64,000 nt of DNA from Senegalia massiliensis (lineage in GTDB: Bacteria; Bacillota; Clostridia; Tissierellales; SIT17). Of this stretch, positions 50,618 through 59,326 are shown piece after piece. The stretch spans positions 1,087,241 to 1,151,240 of the forward strand of contig NZ_LR130785.1 of the NCBI RefSeq assembly GCF_900626135.1, read 5' to 3'. The notes beneath the pieces were generated by a model. It saw only the letters and a list, made by a program, of their open reading frames with translations, was not told where the DNA came from and ran no database searches. Made by a program: the position numbers and the translations under genes. Position 1 is the stretch's first letter. Each line of letters begins with the position of its first letter.

Positions 50618-51514
50618 ATGGGGCAATGTAAGAATAAGGATTTAAAAAGAAAATGGTCTGAATTATCTTATGCAGGTGAGAAGAGAGTTCCTCAAGGTAT
50701 AAGTCCTTTTGCAGGAACATGGCCTCTTTATTATTTTGATAGAAATCAAAAAGGCAAATTTATAGCATTAGATGGTAAAGAAATTGCATTTGAAATTTTA
50801 TCTCCTGATAATTTTAATTTTGATAAAGAATTATTAGTTGTAAAAGAAACACTTGATAATCTTACACCACTTGAAAAAAGAAAAGCTGAATATTGGGGAG
50901 ATGGTCCTGCTACAAAACAATGGACTCCTATAATAGACAGGCTAATAGACACTTATGGTTTAGGGCCTATAAGAGCATCTAGAGTACTTGCAGCTGTTCA
51001 TGGGGCAATAAATGATGCCTTTGTTATTACTTGGTATTTTAAATATTTGTGGGATATTCCAAGACCAAACCAGCTTGATCAAGAATTATATACAGAAATA
51101 TGTACACCTAAGTTTCCAACTTATCCTTCTGGACACTCAGTAGTAGCTGGAGCAGTAGAAATTGTATTAAGCTATTTCTTCTCCACTGAATCTGACAAGT
51201 TAAAGGAGTTAGCAGAAGAAAATTCAAATTCTAGATTATATGGTGGAGTACATTTTCCAGCAGATTTAACAGAAGGGTTAAAATTAGGTAGACAAATAGG
51301 TGAAATTATAGTATCTGTATTACAAAAACAATATGATGGAAATCAATCTTTAATTGATATAAATATAACTGAAGATTTAGATGCTGATCTTGTTCCTCCA
51401 CCATATGAACAAGTTATCGAGTTTCCATCAAGAGCTCGTGATTGTAATTTACCTCTTTTAGATGATTATTATAGATATAGTTTAGAGGTTGAATTAGATA
51501 ATGAAGAATTATAG
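50618..51514 (+). CDS. PAP2/vanadium-haloperoxidase superfamily phosphatase
   Basis: A 298-residue protein whose second half carries the PAP2 acid phosphatase motifs: a Lys-containing YLWDIPRPN block near residue 147, FPTYPSGHSVVAGA near 167-180, and SRLYGGVHFPADLTEG near 205-220 (SRxxxxxH). The N-terminal third has a PF-AGTWPLYYFDRNQKG region without known domain. No membrane helices or signal peptide are visible, unlike lipid phosphatases, and it resembles soluble non-haem bromoperoxidase-like phosphatases of the VCPO subgroup. The phosphatase or haloperoxidase activity cannot be told apart here. GGAGG precedes ATG 50618. Confidence 0.85.
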   Translation: MGQCKNKDLKRKWSELSYAGEKRVPQGISPFAGTWPLYYFDRNQKGKFIALDGKEIAFEILSPDNFNFDKELLVVKETLDNLTPLEKRKAEYWGDGPATKQWTPIIDRLIDTYGLGPIRASRVLAAVHGAINDAFVITWYFKYLWDIPRPNQLDQELYTEICTPKFPTYPSGHSVVAGAVEIVLSYFFSTESDKLKELAEENSNSRLYGGVHFPADLTEGLKLGRQIGEIIVSVLQKQYDGNQSLIDINITEDLDADLVPPPYEQVIEFPSRARDCNLPLLDDYYRYSLEVELDNEEL

Positions 51515-51520
51515 ACTTTA

Positions 51521-51547
51521 GAGACAATTTTTATTGTCTCTTTTTTG
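51521..51547 (+). terminator. Intrinsic terminator after the PAP2 gene
   Basis: GAGACAAT (51521-51528) pairs with ATTGTCTC (51533-51540), followed by TTTTTT. Confidence 0.85.
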
Positions 51548-51590
51548 TGATATACTTGAAATATAATACAAATAAAAAGAGGTGAATTTT

Positions 51591-53339
51591 ATGAATATCA
51601 TTGAAGGGTTTAAAAAATTACCTAATAGAATATCAGAAAGCTTAAAGAGGTTTCCAATATCTTTATTATATTCAGTGCTTACAGTTTGTTTACTAATTTA
51701 TATAAATCATAATGAATTTTTATTTAGAGATGATGGGGATTTATATTCAAGAATAGCAATGATACTTGCCCTTGGAATACCACTTAGTTTATCAATATAT
51801 GTATTTTTTGAAACCAAAGATAATGTGAAAAAATCTATTGAAATCTTAGGACATATATTTACTCCTATAATTTTAATAGGATATTATTTTTTATTATTAA
51901 ACGAAATCGATTATGTTTCTGGAACTAGATATACAGCATACATGATAGCTTTTTTCATAATCTTTAGTTTTATACCTTATATTAAGAGAAAACATAATTA
52001 TGAATTATATGTTATAAGGTTATTTTCTAGATTTATAGTTACATATGTCTATTCAGTAGTGCTTTATTTAGGGCTTGCAGCGATACTTACTACAATTAAT
52101 TTATTATTTAATGCAGACATACCTGGTAAGATTTTTGCTGATATTGCATTTGTAGTAGCTGGAATTTTTGCACCTGCATTTTTCTTAGCAGATATTCCAA
52201 AAAAAGGTGATAAAATTACTATTAGAAGTTTTCCAAAAGTATTAAAGGTTTTACTTGAATACATAGTACTTCCTTTGATATCTATATACACAATTATTTT
52301 ATATGTATATTTTGGGAAAATAATTATTACATCTCAATTACCACAAAATATAATTGGTAATTTAGTATTGTGGTATTCAATTATAATGACTATAGTATTA
52401 TTTTTCATATATCCACTTAAAGGTCAAAGTAAATGGATAAATAATTTTATAAAAATATTTCCAAAAGCAATTATTCCTTTAATTGGCATGATGTTTTGGG
52501 CTGTAGCTTTAAGGATAAATGCTTATGGTATAACAGAAGATAGATATTTTGTAATAGCAGTAGGTATTTGGGTTACAGGAGTTATGATATATTATTCTTT
52601 AAAGAAAGATATAAGGAATATTTGGGTTACAATATCCCTTGCACTTATAATTATAATATCTGTTACAGGTCCAATAAGTGCTTATTCAGTTTCGAAATGG
52701 AGTCAAAATAATAGATTTGAAAAATTACTTAAAAGTAATAATATGTTAACAGATTCATTAGATATAAATCCAAATGAAAATGTAAGTGAAGATGTGCAAA
52801 GAGAAGTTAGCAGTATAATACGGTATTTTCTAAACTATCATTCACTTGATGATATAAGATTTCTTTCAGATGGTTTTGATTTACGTGAGATGGAAGATGT
52901 ATTTGGCTTTGATTTAAAAGAAGACCATATGTATCCTTATCAAAATAGAAATTACTTTAACCATATATTAGAAGATGAAAGGATTATATCAATAGAGGAT
53001 TATGATTATTTTACTTTCTATACTACTTATGAACCACAAAGTGCAAAGATATTTGGTGGAGACTATTCTGTAAAATATAGTAGCAGTAATGATGAGATTG
53101 TTATAAAAAACAATGATAATGAAATCTATACAAAAAATATAAATGATATAGCAAGAAAAATTCATAAAGATAGTTCAAACAAAGATATATTAGATATGAA
53201 TGATATGAAATTTACAGATCAGAATAATGATATCAAAGTGCAAATATTATTCAAAAATATAAATGGAAATAATACAAATTCAAATGAAAATATAGAAATA
53301 GAAAGAGTAGAATTTTTTGTATTTATAAAAATAAAATAA
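51591..53339 (+). CDS. DUF4153-like multi-pass membrane protein
   Basis: A 582-residue membrane protein with about 12 hydrophobic segments (residues about 20-390) followed by a hydrophilic C-terminal region of about 190 residues, rich in Asp/Asn and Tyr. The segment pattern with FVVAGIFAPAFFLADIPKKGD and MMFWAVALRINAYGITEDRYF resembles DUF4153 proteins seen in Firmicutes. The function is unknown; some relatives sit near two-component or stress genes. ATG 51591 is preferred to GTG 51582 since AGAGGTG overlaps the latter. It stands alone between two terminators. Confidence 0.78.
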   Translation: MNIIEGFKKLPNRISESLKRFPISLLYSVLTVCLLIYINHNEFLFRDDGDLYSRIAMILALGIPLSLSIYVFFETKDNVKKSIEILGHIFTPIILIGYYFLLLNEIDYVSGTRYTAYMIAFFIIFSFIPYIKRKHNYELYVIRLFSRFIVTYVYSVVLYLGLAAILTTINLLFNADIPGKIFADIAFVVAGIFAPAFFLADIPKKGDKITIRSFPKVLKVLLEYIVLPLISIYTIILYVYFGKIIITSQLPQNIIGNLVLWYSIIMTIVLFFIYPLKGQSKWINNFIKIFPKAIIPLIGMMFWAVALRINAYGITEDRYFVIAVGIWVTGVMIYYSLKKDIRNIWVTISLALIIIISVTGPISAYSVSKWSQNNRFEKLLKSNNMLTDSLDINPNENVSEDVQREVSSIIRYFLNYHSLDDIRFLSDGFDLREMEDVFGFDLKEDHMYPYQNRNYFNHILEDERIISIEDYDYFTFYTTYEPQSAKIFGGDYSVKYSSSNDEIVIKNNDNEIYTKNINDIARKIHKDSSNKDILDMNDMKFTDQNNDIKVQILFKNINGNNTNSNENIEIERVEFFVFIKIK

Positions 53340-53348
53340 ATGTAACAA

Positions 53349-53382
53349 AAAAATAACGGGCAATTTTGCTCGTTATTTTTAT
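53349..53382 (+). terminator. Intrinsic terminator after the DUF4153-like gene
   Basis: A 15-bp stem (53349-53363 with 53366-53380, one G-U pair; core AACGGGCAA) ends in a T-run. Confidence 0.8.
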
Positions 53383-53440
53383 TGAAATATAACGATAAAA
53401 ATAATACAATATAACTATAAGTATGTGGGGAGATGAATTT

Positions 53441-53929
53441 ATGTTTACAGTTGGAATAATAACATCAAGTGATAAGGGTTCAAAAGGTGAACGAGAAGAT
53501 TTAAGTGGAAAAGTTATAAAAGAAATAGTAGAAAGTAAAGGATATACTGTATCAAAGTACATAGTACTTCCTGATGATGAAGAGGAATTAACTAGTGAAA
53601 TGATAAAGATGAGTGATGACTTAAAATTAGATTTAATTTTAACTACTGGTGGAACTGGTTTTAGTAAGAGTGATGTAACTCCTGAAGCTACAAGGAATGT
53701 TGTAACAAAATTAACACCTGGCATCTCTGAAGCTATAAGATATTATAGTCTCAGTATAACTAAAAGGGCAATGTTATCTCGTGCTATCTCTGGAATAAGA
53801 AATGAAACATTAATAGTGAACTTACCAGGTAGCCCAAAAGCAGTTAGAGAATCTCTTGACTATATTATAGATGCATTAGATCATGGATTAGAAATACTTA
53901 AAAACAAAACAAATGAATGTGCTAGATAA
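53441..53929 (+). CDS. mogA: Molybdopterin adenylyltransferase (MogA/MoaB)
   Basis: A 162-residue enzyme that adenylylates molybdopterin before metal insertion. The fold-family motifs are seen: GIITSSDKGSKGEREDLSG near residue 5, TTGGTGFSKSDVTPEA near 72-87 (the MPT-binding TGGTG loop), and VNLPGSPKAVRESLDY near 130. ATG 53441 has GGGGAGATG upstream; the in-frame ATG 53423 has none. It begins a compact operon: mogA, tupABC, moeA, moaA, moaC and a MOSC gene, without gaps above about 15 bases. This couples cofactor synthesis to tungstate uptake. Confidence 0.94.
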   Translation: MFTVGIITSSDKGSKGEREDLSGKVIKEIVESKGYTVSKYIVLPDDEEELTSEMIKMSDDLKLDLILTTGGTGFSKSDVTPEATRNVVTKLTPGISEAIRYYSLSITKRAMLSRAISGIRNETLIVNLPGSPKAVRESLDYIIDALDHGLEILKNKTNECAR

Positions 53930-53942
53930 GGAGAAAAATAAT

Positions 53943-54782
53943 TTGAAAAAGATTAGTAAACTCTTATTAGCAGTATTATTAACAATTATTTCCATTTTAG
54001 GTTGTACTGATATAGAAAATAAAGTAGAACAAAATGAACTTATACTGGCTACAACTACAAGTACACGTGATAGTGGATTATTAGACCATATTTTGCCTTA
54101 TTTTGAAGAGAAATATAATATAAAAGTTAAAGTCATTGCAGTAGGAACAGGAAAATCATTAGAAATGGGCAAAAATGGTGAAGCAGATGTATTATTAACT
54201 CATGCAAAAGATTCAGAGATGGATTTTTTAAAAGAAGGACATGGAATGAAACGAGTAGAAGTAATGTATAATGATTTTATTCTAGTAGGTCCAAATAGTG
54301 ATTCATTAAATATAAAGAGAAAATATAACGATGATATATATAAAGCACTGGAAACTATTTACAATCAAAATGAATATAAATTTATATCTAGGGGAGATGA
54401 TTCTGGTACCCACAAAAAAGAATTAAAAATATGGAATGAAATAGGGATAAAACCAAAGGGGAATTTTTACATAGAAAATGGCTCAGGGATGGCTGATACT
54501 TTAAAGATGACAGATGAAAAGCAGGCTTATACCTTAACAGATAGAGGAACATATCTTTCAATGAAAAATGAAATAGAGTTGGATATATTGGTAGAAGGAA
54601 ATGATATATTGTTTAATCAATATTCAGTAACTACAGTAAATTCAGAAAAAAATGAATACATAAATAGCGAAGGAGCTAAAAATTTTCAAAATTGGTTTTC
54701 ATCAAAAGATATACAAGCAATAATAGGGGAATATGGAAGAGAAGAATATGGTGAAGTTTTATTTACACCAAATGCAAAATAA
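53943..54782 (+). CDS. tupA: Tungstate ABC transporter, substrate-binding lipoprotein TupA
   Basis: A 279-residue lipoprotein, with a signal peptide and lipobox ILGC ending at about residue 20. The mature protein begins with LATTTSTRDSGLLDHILPYF; the TTTS motif is the classical oxyanion-binding signature of TupA/WtpA-type proteins (TupA specifically). GKSLEMGKNGEADVLLTHA follows. It captures tungstate (possibly molybdate) outside the membrane. The likely start is TTG 53943, nine bases after AAGGAG, although an upstream frame overlaps mogA. It is followed directly by permease and ATPase genes. The tungstate preference is from family knowledge. Confidence 0.93.
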   Translation: MKKISKLLLAVLLTIISILGCTDIENKVEQNELILATTTSTRDSGLLDHILPYFEEKYNIKVKVIAVGTGKSLEMGKNGEADVLLTHAKDSEMDFLKEGHGMKRVEVMYNDFILVGPNSDSLNIKRKYNDDIYKALETIYNQNEYKFISRGDDSGTHKKELKIWNEIGIKPKGNFYIENGSGMADTLKMTDEKQAYTLTDRGTYLSMKNEIELDILVEGNDILFNQYSVTTVNSEKNEYINSEGAKNFQNWFSSKDIQAIIGEYGREEYGEVLFTPNAK

Positions 54783-54796
54783 AAGTTGGTGATGAT

Positions 54797-55486
54797 ATGG
54801 ATTATATAAGTGAAGGTTTTATTCAAGCTATGGAGCTATTACTGAGTTTTGATGCAGAAATATATAGAATAATTTTTTTATCACTTTTTGTCTCTACTTT
54901 AGCAACTGTAATAGCATCTATAATATCAATTCCCATAGGAATTTATTTAGGAATTAAAGAATTTAGAGGTAAGCGGTTATTTTCACGACTTACTTATACC
55001 TTTATGAGTATTCCGTCAGTTATAGTAGGTTTAATAGTTGCACTTATGCTATCTAGAAGAGGTCCACTTGGATTTCTAGATTTATTATATACACCTATAG
55101 CCATGGTAATAGCTCAAACTTTTTTAGTGATACCATTGATTTTAGGTCTTACTTATAATTTATCTAAAAATAGAGGAAAGGAAATCGAAAAAATTGGAAT
55201 AACCCTTGGGGCAAATAAATTTAGAATTGTCGTTTTAATAATTAGAGAGCTTAAAATAGATATTTTTATGAATGTTGTTACTAGTTTTTCAAGAGCAATC
55301 TCAGAAGTTGGAGCAGTTATGATTGTAGGAGGAAATATAAAAGGCTTTACAAGAGTAATAACTACATCAATAACTATGTTTAATTCAATGGGACATTATT
55401 CTATGGCTATAGCCTTAGGACTTGTATTACTTGTTATTTCTTTTGGAATAAATAGCATTATATATAGTTATAGTGAGGAAGAATAA
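54797..55486 (+). CDS. tupB: Tungstate ABC transporter permease TupB
   Basis: A 229-residue permease with five or six membrane segments. The EAA-type loop that contacts the ATPase is visible in GITLGANKFRIVVLIIRELK near residue 130-150, and the N-terminal helices surround SLFVSTLATVIASIISIPIG. It fits the TupB family in size and order (tupA, tupB, tupC). Its end lies two bases before the ATPase start. With TupA and TupC it imports tungstate for W- or Mo-pterin enzymes. GGTGATGAT precedes ATG 54797, which is a weak but usable ribosome site. Confidence 0.93.
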   Translation: MDYISEGFIQAMELLLSFDAEIYRIIFLSLFVSTLATVIASIISIPIGIYLGIKEFRGKRLFSRLTYTFMSIPSVIVGLIVALMLSRRGPLGFLDLLYTPIAMVIAQTFLVIPLILGLTYNLSKNRGKEIEKIGITLGANKFRIVVLIIRELKIDIFMNVVTSFSRAISEVGAVMIVGGNIKGFTRVITTSITMFNSMGHYSMAIALGLVLLVISFGINSIIYSYSEEE

Positions 55487-55487
55487 A

Positions 55488-56132
55488 ATGGATATATTTT
55501 TAAAAGATATAAGAAAATATTATAAAGAAAGAAAAATATTAAATATAGATAAATTAACTATAGAGAAGAAAAAGATAACAGGAATAATAGGCCCAAATGG
55601 TGCAGGGAAATCAACACTTATAAATATAATAGCAGGTCTTGATAATAAGTTTTCTGGACAAGTTGAATATTCAGGAAAAAAATTAGATGATTATTTATAC
55701 AAAAAGATTACATTAGTAAATCAAAAACCATATCTTTTTAAAAGAAGTGTTTATGATAATATAGCTTATCCTTTAAAAATAAGAGGATATGAGAAAGAAC
55801 ATCTAAAAAACAAAGTGGAAGATATGATTAAGAAATTTGATATAGATGACTTAAGATATAAAAAAGCACATAAATTATCAGGAGGAGAATCACAAAAAGT
55901 ATCCCTTGCAAGAGCTCTAGTATTTAATCCTAAGTTATTATTGTTAGATGAACCTACATCAAATATAGATCCTGATTCTATAAAAGTAATGGAAAGAGAA
56001 ATAATAAATTTTAATAAAAGTAGTAACTCTACAGTAATAATAATAACCCACAATATGAGTCAAGCAAAAAGAATTTGTAATAAACTCGTCTATTTAAGCA
56101 AAGGAGATGTAATAGAAAATGGTATTCTCTAA
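55488..56132 (+). CDS. tupC: Tungstate ABC transporter ATP-binding protein TupC
   Basis: A 214-residue cytoplasmic ATPase. Walker A is GPNGAGKST near residue 36-44, signature LSGGESQKVSLARAL near 128, Walker B LLLLDEPTSNID near 150, and the H-loop IIITHNMSQ near 184. All catalytic residues are present. ATG 55488 follows GAGGAAG. It energises TupAB. Its last 14 bases overlap moeA. The C-terminus lacks the TOBE/Mop domain of ModC molybdate transporters, which supports the Tup assignment. Confidence 0.93.
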   Translation: MDIFLKDIRKYYKERKILNIDKLTIEKKKITGIIGPNGAGKSTLINIIAGLDNKFSGQVEYSGKKLDDYLYKKITLVNQKPYLFKRSVYDNIAYPLKIRGYEKEHLKNKVEDMIKKFDIDDLRYKKAHKLSGGESQKVSLARALVFNPKLLLLDEPTSNIDPDSIKVMEREIINFNKSSNSTVIIITHNMSQAKRICNKLVYLSKGDVIENGIL

Positions 56133-57318
56133 ACTCGATAGTATAGATCAAGCAAAATCAAAATTTAAGAAGGGACTAGAAGATTTTTTAATCGAAACAG
56201 AAAAAATCAATATAATAGATGGATTAGATAGGATATTAGCAGAAGATATCAAATCAAATATAGATATACCAGAATTTAATCGTTCTACTAAAGACGGATA
56301 TGCTATAAGATGTTCCAATATAAAACAAAGAAAAATAATCGGACAAGTAAATATGGGAGAAAAAACTGATTTAGAAATAAAAAGTAACCAAGCAATATAT
56401 ATTCCTACAGGTGGAATGGTTCCAAAGGGATCAGATGGTATTATAATGATTGAAGATGTTCATAAGAAAGACAATATATTGTTACTAAATAAAAAGATAT
56501 TTCTTGGTGAAAATATTAATTTCAAAGGTGATGAAATGAAAAAAGGAGAACTTTTATTTTCTAAAGGAAGAAAGTTAACTCCATCTGATATTGGAACATT
56601 TGCATCAATAGGTATGAGTAAAATAGAAGTGTACAAAAAGCTTGAATTTTCGATTATATCTACAGGGGATGAAATAGTAGATATAGATTCTAATGTAGGA
56701 AATGGGAAAATAAGAGATGTAAATAAATATTCACTTTCTACTGAAATAAAAAGAATCGGAGGAAAAGTGTCAAGCAGTGAAATTGTAAAAGATGATTTTG
56801 AATTAATAAGAAAAGCAACTAAAAGAGCTTTAGAAATTTCTGATATAGTATTGATATCAGGAGGTAGTTCTGTAGGGAAAAAAGATTATACTTTAAAAGT
56901 CATTGAGTCATTTGATAATAGTGAAGTATTTGTTCATGGAGTTTCAATAAAACCAGGAAAACCTACTATAATATCAAAAGTAGGAGAAAAAATTGTAATA
57001 GGCCTCCCGGGACATCCTACTTCTTCTCTTATAGTATTTAAAGCTTTTATAGAAAACTTTTTGAATGAGAAATTAAATGTAGATTATGGTATAAGAAAAA
57101 TAAAGGCAATAATAAAAGAAAATTTTGAAAATCGTACAAGTAGAGAAACTTATCAATTGGTAAGTTTAGAAGAAGATAAAGAAGCTTTCTATGCAACTCC
57201 TATAAAAGGCACATCTGGAATGATATATACTTTATCTAAATCTCATGGATATGTTATAATTAAAGGTGAAGAAGAAGGGTTGAAAAAAGGGGAAAAGAGA
57301 GATGTGTTTTTTTTATAA
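56119..57318 (+). CDS. moeA: Molybdopterin molybdotransferase MoeA
   Basis: A 399-residue enzyme that inserts molybdate or tungstate into adenylylated molybdopterin. Conserved signatures are EFNRSTKDGYAIR near residue 51-63, the IPTGGMVPKGSDGIIMIEDV stretch near 95-115, the STGDEIVD block near 181, GGSSVGKKDYTL near 249, and IGLPGHPTSSL near 293. Together with mogA and tupABC it completes metal insertion; an operon with tungstate uptake suggests the product may be tungsten cofactor. ATG 56119 lies within the tupC end. A normal length and intact motifs argue for full activity. Confidence 0.95.
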   Translation: MVFSKLDSIDQAKSKFKKGLEDFLIETEKINIIDGLDRILAEDIKSNIDIPEFNRSTKDGYAIRCSNIKQRKIIGQVNMGEKTDLEIKSNQAIYIPTGGMVPKGSDGIIMIEDVHKKDNILLLNKKIFLGENINFKGDEMKKGELLFSKGRKLTPSDIGTFASIGMSKIEVYKKLEFSIISTGDEIVDIDSNVGNGKIRDVNKYSLSTEIKRIGGKVSSSEIVKDDFELIRKATKRALEISDIVLISGGSSVGKKDYTLKVIESFDNSEVFVHGVSIKPGKPTIISKVGEKIVIGLPGHPTSSLIVFKAFIENFLNEKLNVDYGIRKIKAIIKENFENRTSRETYQLVSLEEDKEAFYATPIKGTSGMIYTLSKSHGYVIIKGEEEGLKKGEKRDVFFL

Positions 57319-57344
57319 CTGTTAAATTAGTGGGGGTTGACAAA

Positions 57345-58301
57345 ATGAAAGATAGTTTTGGTAGAGATATAAATTATTTAAGAATATCAATTACAGATAG
57401 ATGTAATTTGAGATGTAAATACTGTATGCCAGCCCATGGAATATATAAATGTAATCATAATGATTTACTCTCTTTAGAAGAAATAGAATTAATAGCAAAA
57501 GAATTTGTTAAGTTAGGAATAGAAAAAATCAGAATAACAGGTGGTGAACCACTTATAAGAAAAGGTGTAATAAAACTGATATCTAATCTATCTAAAGTAG
57601 AGGGGTTAAAGGATATATCTATGACAACAAATGGACTTCTTTTAGAGAGGTATGCACAAGATTTGAAAAATTCAGGATTAAATAGAGTTAATATATCTTT
57701 AGATACCTTAAATAAAGAAAAATATAAAATCATAACGAGAGGTGGAAACCTAGATAAAGTTTTCAAAGGAATAAAAAAAGCTAAAGAAATTGGACTTACA
57801 CCTATAAAAATAAATACTGTACTAATCGGTGGATTTAATGATGATGAAATAGAAAATTTTGTATATTTAACAAGTAACGAAAATATAGATGTGCGTTTTA
57901 TAGAACTTATGCCTATAGGTGAAGCTTCAAAGTGGGCAAATGAAAACTTCATTTCAAGTGATGAAGTTTTAAATAGAATAAAAACATTAGAAAAAATAAA
58001 AAATCATGATTTATCATCTCCAGCATTATATTATAAATTACCAGAAGGAAAGGGGAGAGTCGGGATAATTAATCCCATTAGCTGTAAATTTTGCGAATAT
58101 TGTAACAGAATAAGACTTACTTCTCAAGGTAATCTTAAGCTTTGTCTTCATTCAAGTAGGGAGATAGATTTAAAGCATGCTATTAGAAATGGAGAAAGTA
58201 TAAATAATATTATATTAAATTCTATATTGGAAAAACCAGAATCACATCGTTTAGAAGATGGGAAATATATAGAAAAAAATATGAATCAGATAGGGGGTTA
58301 A
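57345..58301 (+). CDS. moaA: GTP 3',8-cyclase MoaA (radical SAM)
   Basis: A 318-residue radical-SAM enzyme for the first step of molybdopterin synthesis: GTP to 3',8-cyclo-GTP. The N-terminal cluster cysteines are in [12 protein letters not shown] (near 20-31). The second C-terminal cluster is in [21 protein letters not shown] (split over residues 245-267). The protein ends in MNQIGG, the conserved double-glycine tail that reaches into the active site. ATG 57345 is chosen over GTG 57330 because TGGGGGTT lies at 57331-57338. It is followed by moaC after one base. Confidence 0.95.
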   Translation: MKDSFGRDINYLRISITDRCNLRCKYCMPAHGIYKCNHNDLLSLEEIELIAKEFVKLGIEKIRITGGEPLIRKGVIKLISNLSKVEGLKDISMTTNGLLLERYAQDLKNSGLNRVNISLDTLNKEKYKIITRGGNLDKVFKGIKKAKEIGLTPIKINTVLIGGFNDDEIENFVYLTSNENIDVRFIELMPIGEASKWANENFISSDEVLNRIKTLEKIKNHDLSSPALYYKLPEGKGRVGIINPISCKFCEYCNRIRLTSQGNLKLCLHSSREIDLKHAIRNGESINNIILNSILEKPESHRLEDGKYIEKNMNQIGG

Positions 58302-58302
58302 T

Positions 58303-58773
58303 ATGAAATTTACTCATTTTAATGAAAAAGGTAGAGCTCATATGGTAGAAGTAGGAGAAAAAAATGATACTAAAAGAGTAGCCATAGCTAGAGGAACAAT
58401 AAAGATGAAAAAAGAAACAATTAATAGTATAAATAATGGGATGATAAAAAAAGGAGATGTATTGTCAGTTTCTCAAATAGCAGGTATAATGGGGGCAAAA
58501 AAAACAAGTGATATAATTCCAATGTGTCATAATATATTCTTAACAGGAGCAGATATTAGTTTTACAATAAATGAAGAACAAATAGAAATAGAAACTACTG
58601 TTAAGACAATAGGTAAAACTGGAGTTGAAATGGAAGCTTTAATGGCTGTAAATATTGCTGCAATGACAATATATGATATGTGTAAAGCTATAGATAAAGA
58701 TATGGTTATAACAAACGTAAGACTTATAGAAAAGACTGGTGGTAAAAGTGGCGATTATATAAGGGGAGAATAA
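58303..58773 (+). CDS. moaC: Cyclic pyranopterin monophosphate synthase MoaC
   Basis: A 156-residue enzyme that converts 3',8-cyclo-GTP to cyclic pyranopterin monophosphate. Typical blocks are [23 protein letters not shown] near residue 63-85 (in part) with the His of [25 protein letters not shown] near 105-125 (in part), and [21 protein letters not shown] at the end, containing the catalytic Lys. It starts one base after moaA with AGGGGG in the moaA end. moaD and moaE are not in the operon, so molybdopterin synthase must be encoded elsewhere. Confidence 0.95.
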   Translation: MKFTHFNEKGRAHMVEVGEKNDTKRVAIARGTIKMKKETINSINNGMIKKGDVLSVSQIAGIMGAKKTSDIIPMCHNIFLTGADISFTINEEQIEIETTVKTIGKTGVEMEALMAVNIAAMTIYDMCKAIDKDMVITNVRLIEKTGGKSGDYIRGE

Positions 58774-58775
58774 AA

Positions 58776-59213
58776 ATGATAAAGGGTAGGGTTTTAGCTA
58801 TAAATATAAGCACGCAAAAAGGCACAATAAAAACGCCTATAGAAAAAGGAATTTTTAAGATAAACCATGGTTTAATTGGAGATGCTCATGCAGGTGATTG
58901 GCATAGACAGGTAAGTTTATTAGCAGATGAAAGTATAGATAAAATGAAAAAAATGGGAGTAGAAGATTTAGATAGTGGTAAATTTGCAGAAAATATTACT
59001 ACTAAAGGTATAATACTTCATGAATTACCAATAGGTACAAAACTTAGAATAGGTAGTACAATTCAAGAAGTAACACAGATAGGAAAAGAATGTCATACTG
59101 GATGTGAAATAGCGACAAAAGTTGGTAAATGTATCATGCCAACGGAAGGTATATTTACAAAAGTAATAAGAGATGGTGTAATAAAGCCAGGAGATATTAT
59201 AGAAGAAATATAG
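58776..59213 (+). CDS. MOSC-domain protein
   Basis: A 145-residue stand-alone MOSC domain (beta-barrel found at the C-terminus of Mo-cofactor sulfurases). It has GDAHAGDWHRQVSLLADES near residue 33-51 and the conserved cysteine in GKECHTGCEIATKVGKC near 108-124. MOSC domains bind molybdopterin or move sulfur to Mo. Clostridial forms often sit in moa operons. Three cysteines in the C-terminal part (C112, C116, C124 by eye) may bind metal or sulfur. It starts two bases after moaC and ends the operon. Confidence 0.88.
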   Translation: MIKGRVLAINISTQKGTIKTPIEKGIFKINHGLIGDAHAGDWHRQVSLLADESIDKMKKMGVEDLDSGKFAENITTKGIILHELPIGTKLRIGSTIQEVTQIGKECHTGCEIATKVGKCIMPTEGIFTKVIRDGVIKPGDIIEEI

Positions 59214-59236
59214 CTTAAAATAAAATATATTTTATT

Positions 59237-59273
59237 AAATACAATTAATCATATGATTAATTGTATTTTTTTT
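59237..59273 (+). terminator. Intrinsic terminator of the tup-moa operon
   Basis: A perfect 32-base palindrome (59237-59252 with 59253-59268, core ACAATTAATCAT) followed by a T-run to 59273. Confidence 0.85.
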
Positions 59274-59326
59274 GTGAAATTTGTTTAAACTTATAATGAA
59301 TATGTCTAATATTAGGAGTTAATCAA

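Noticed and set aside
57455-57952. 165-codon open frame antisense to moaA
   Set aside because: It is a shadow of moaA: no ribosome site, no recognisable motif, and the sense gene is certain.
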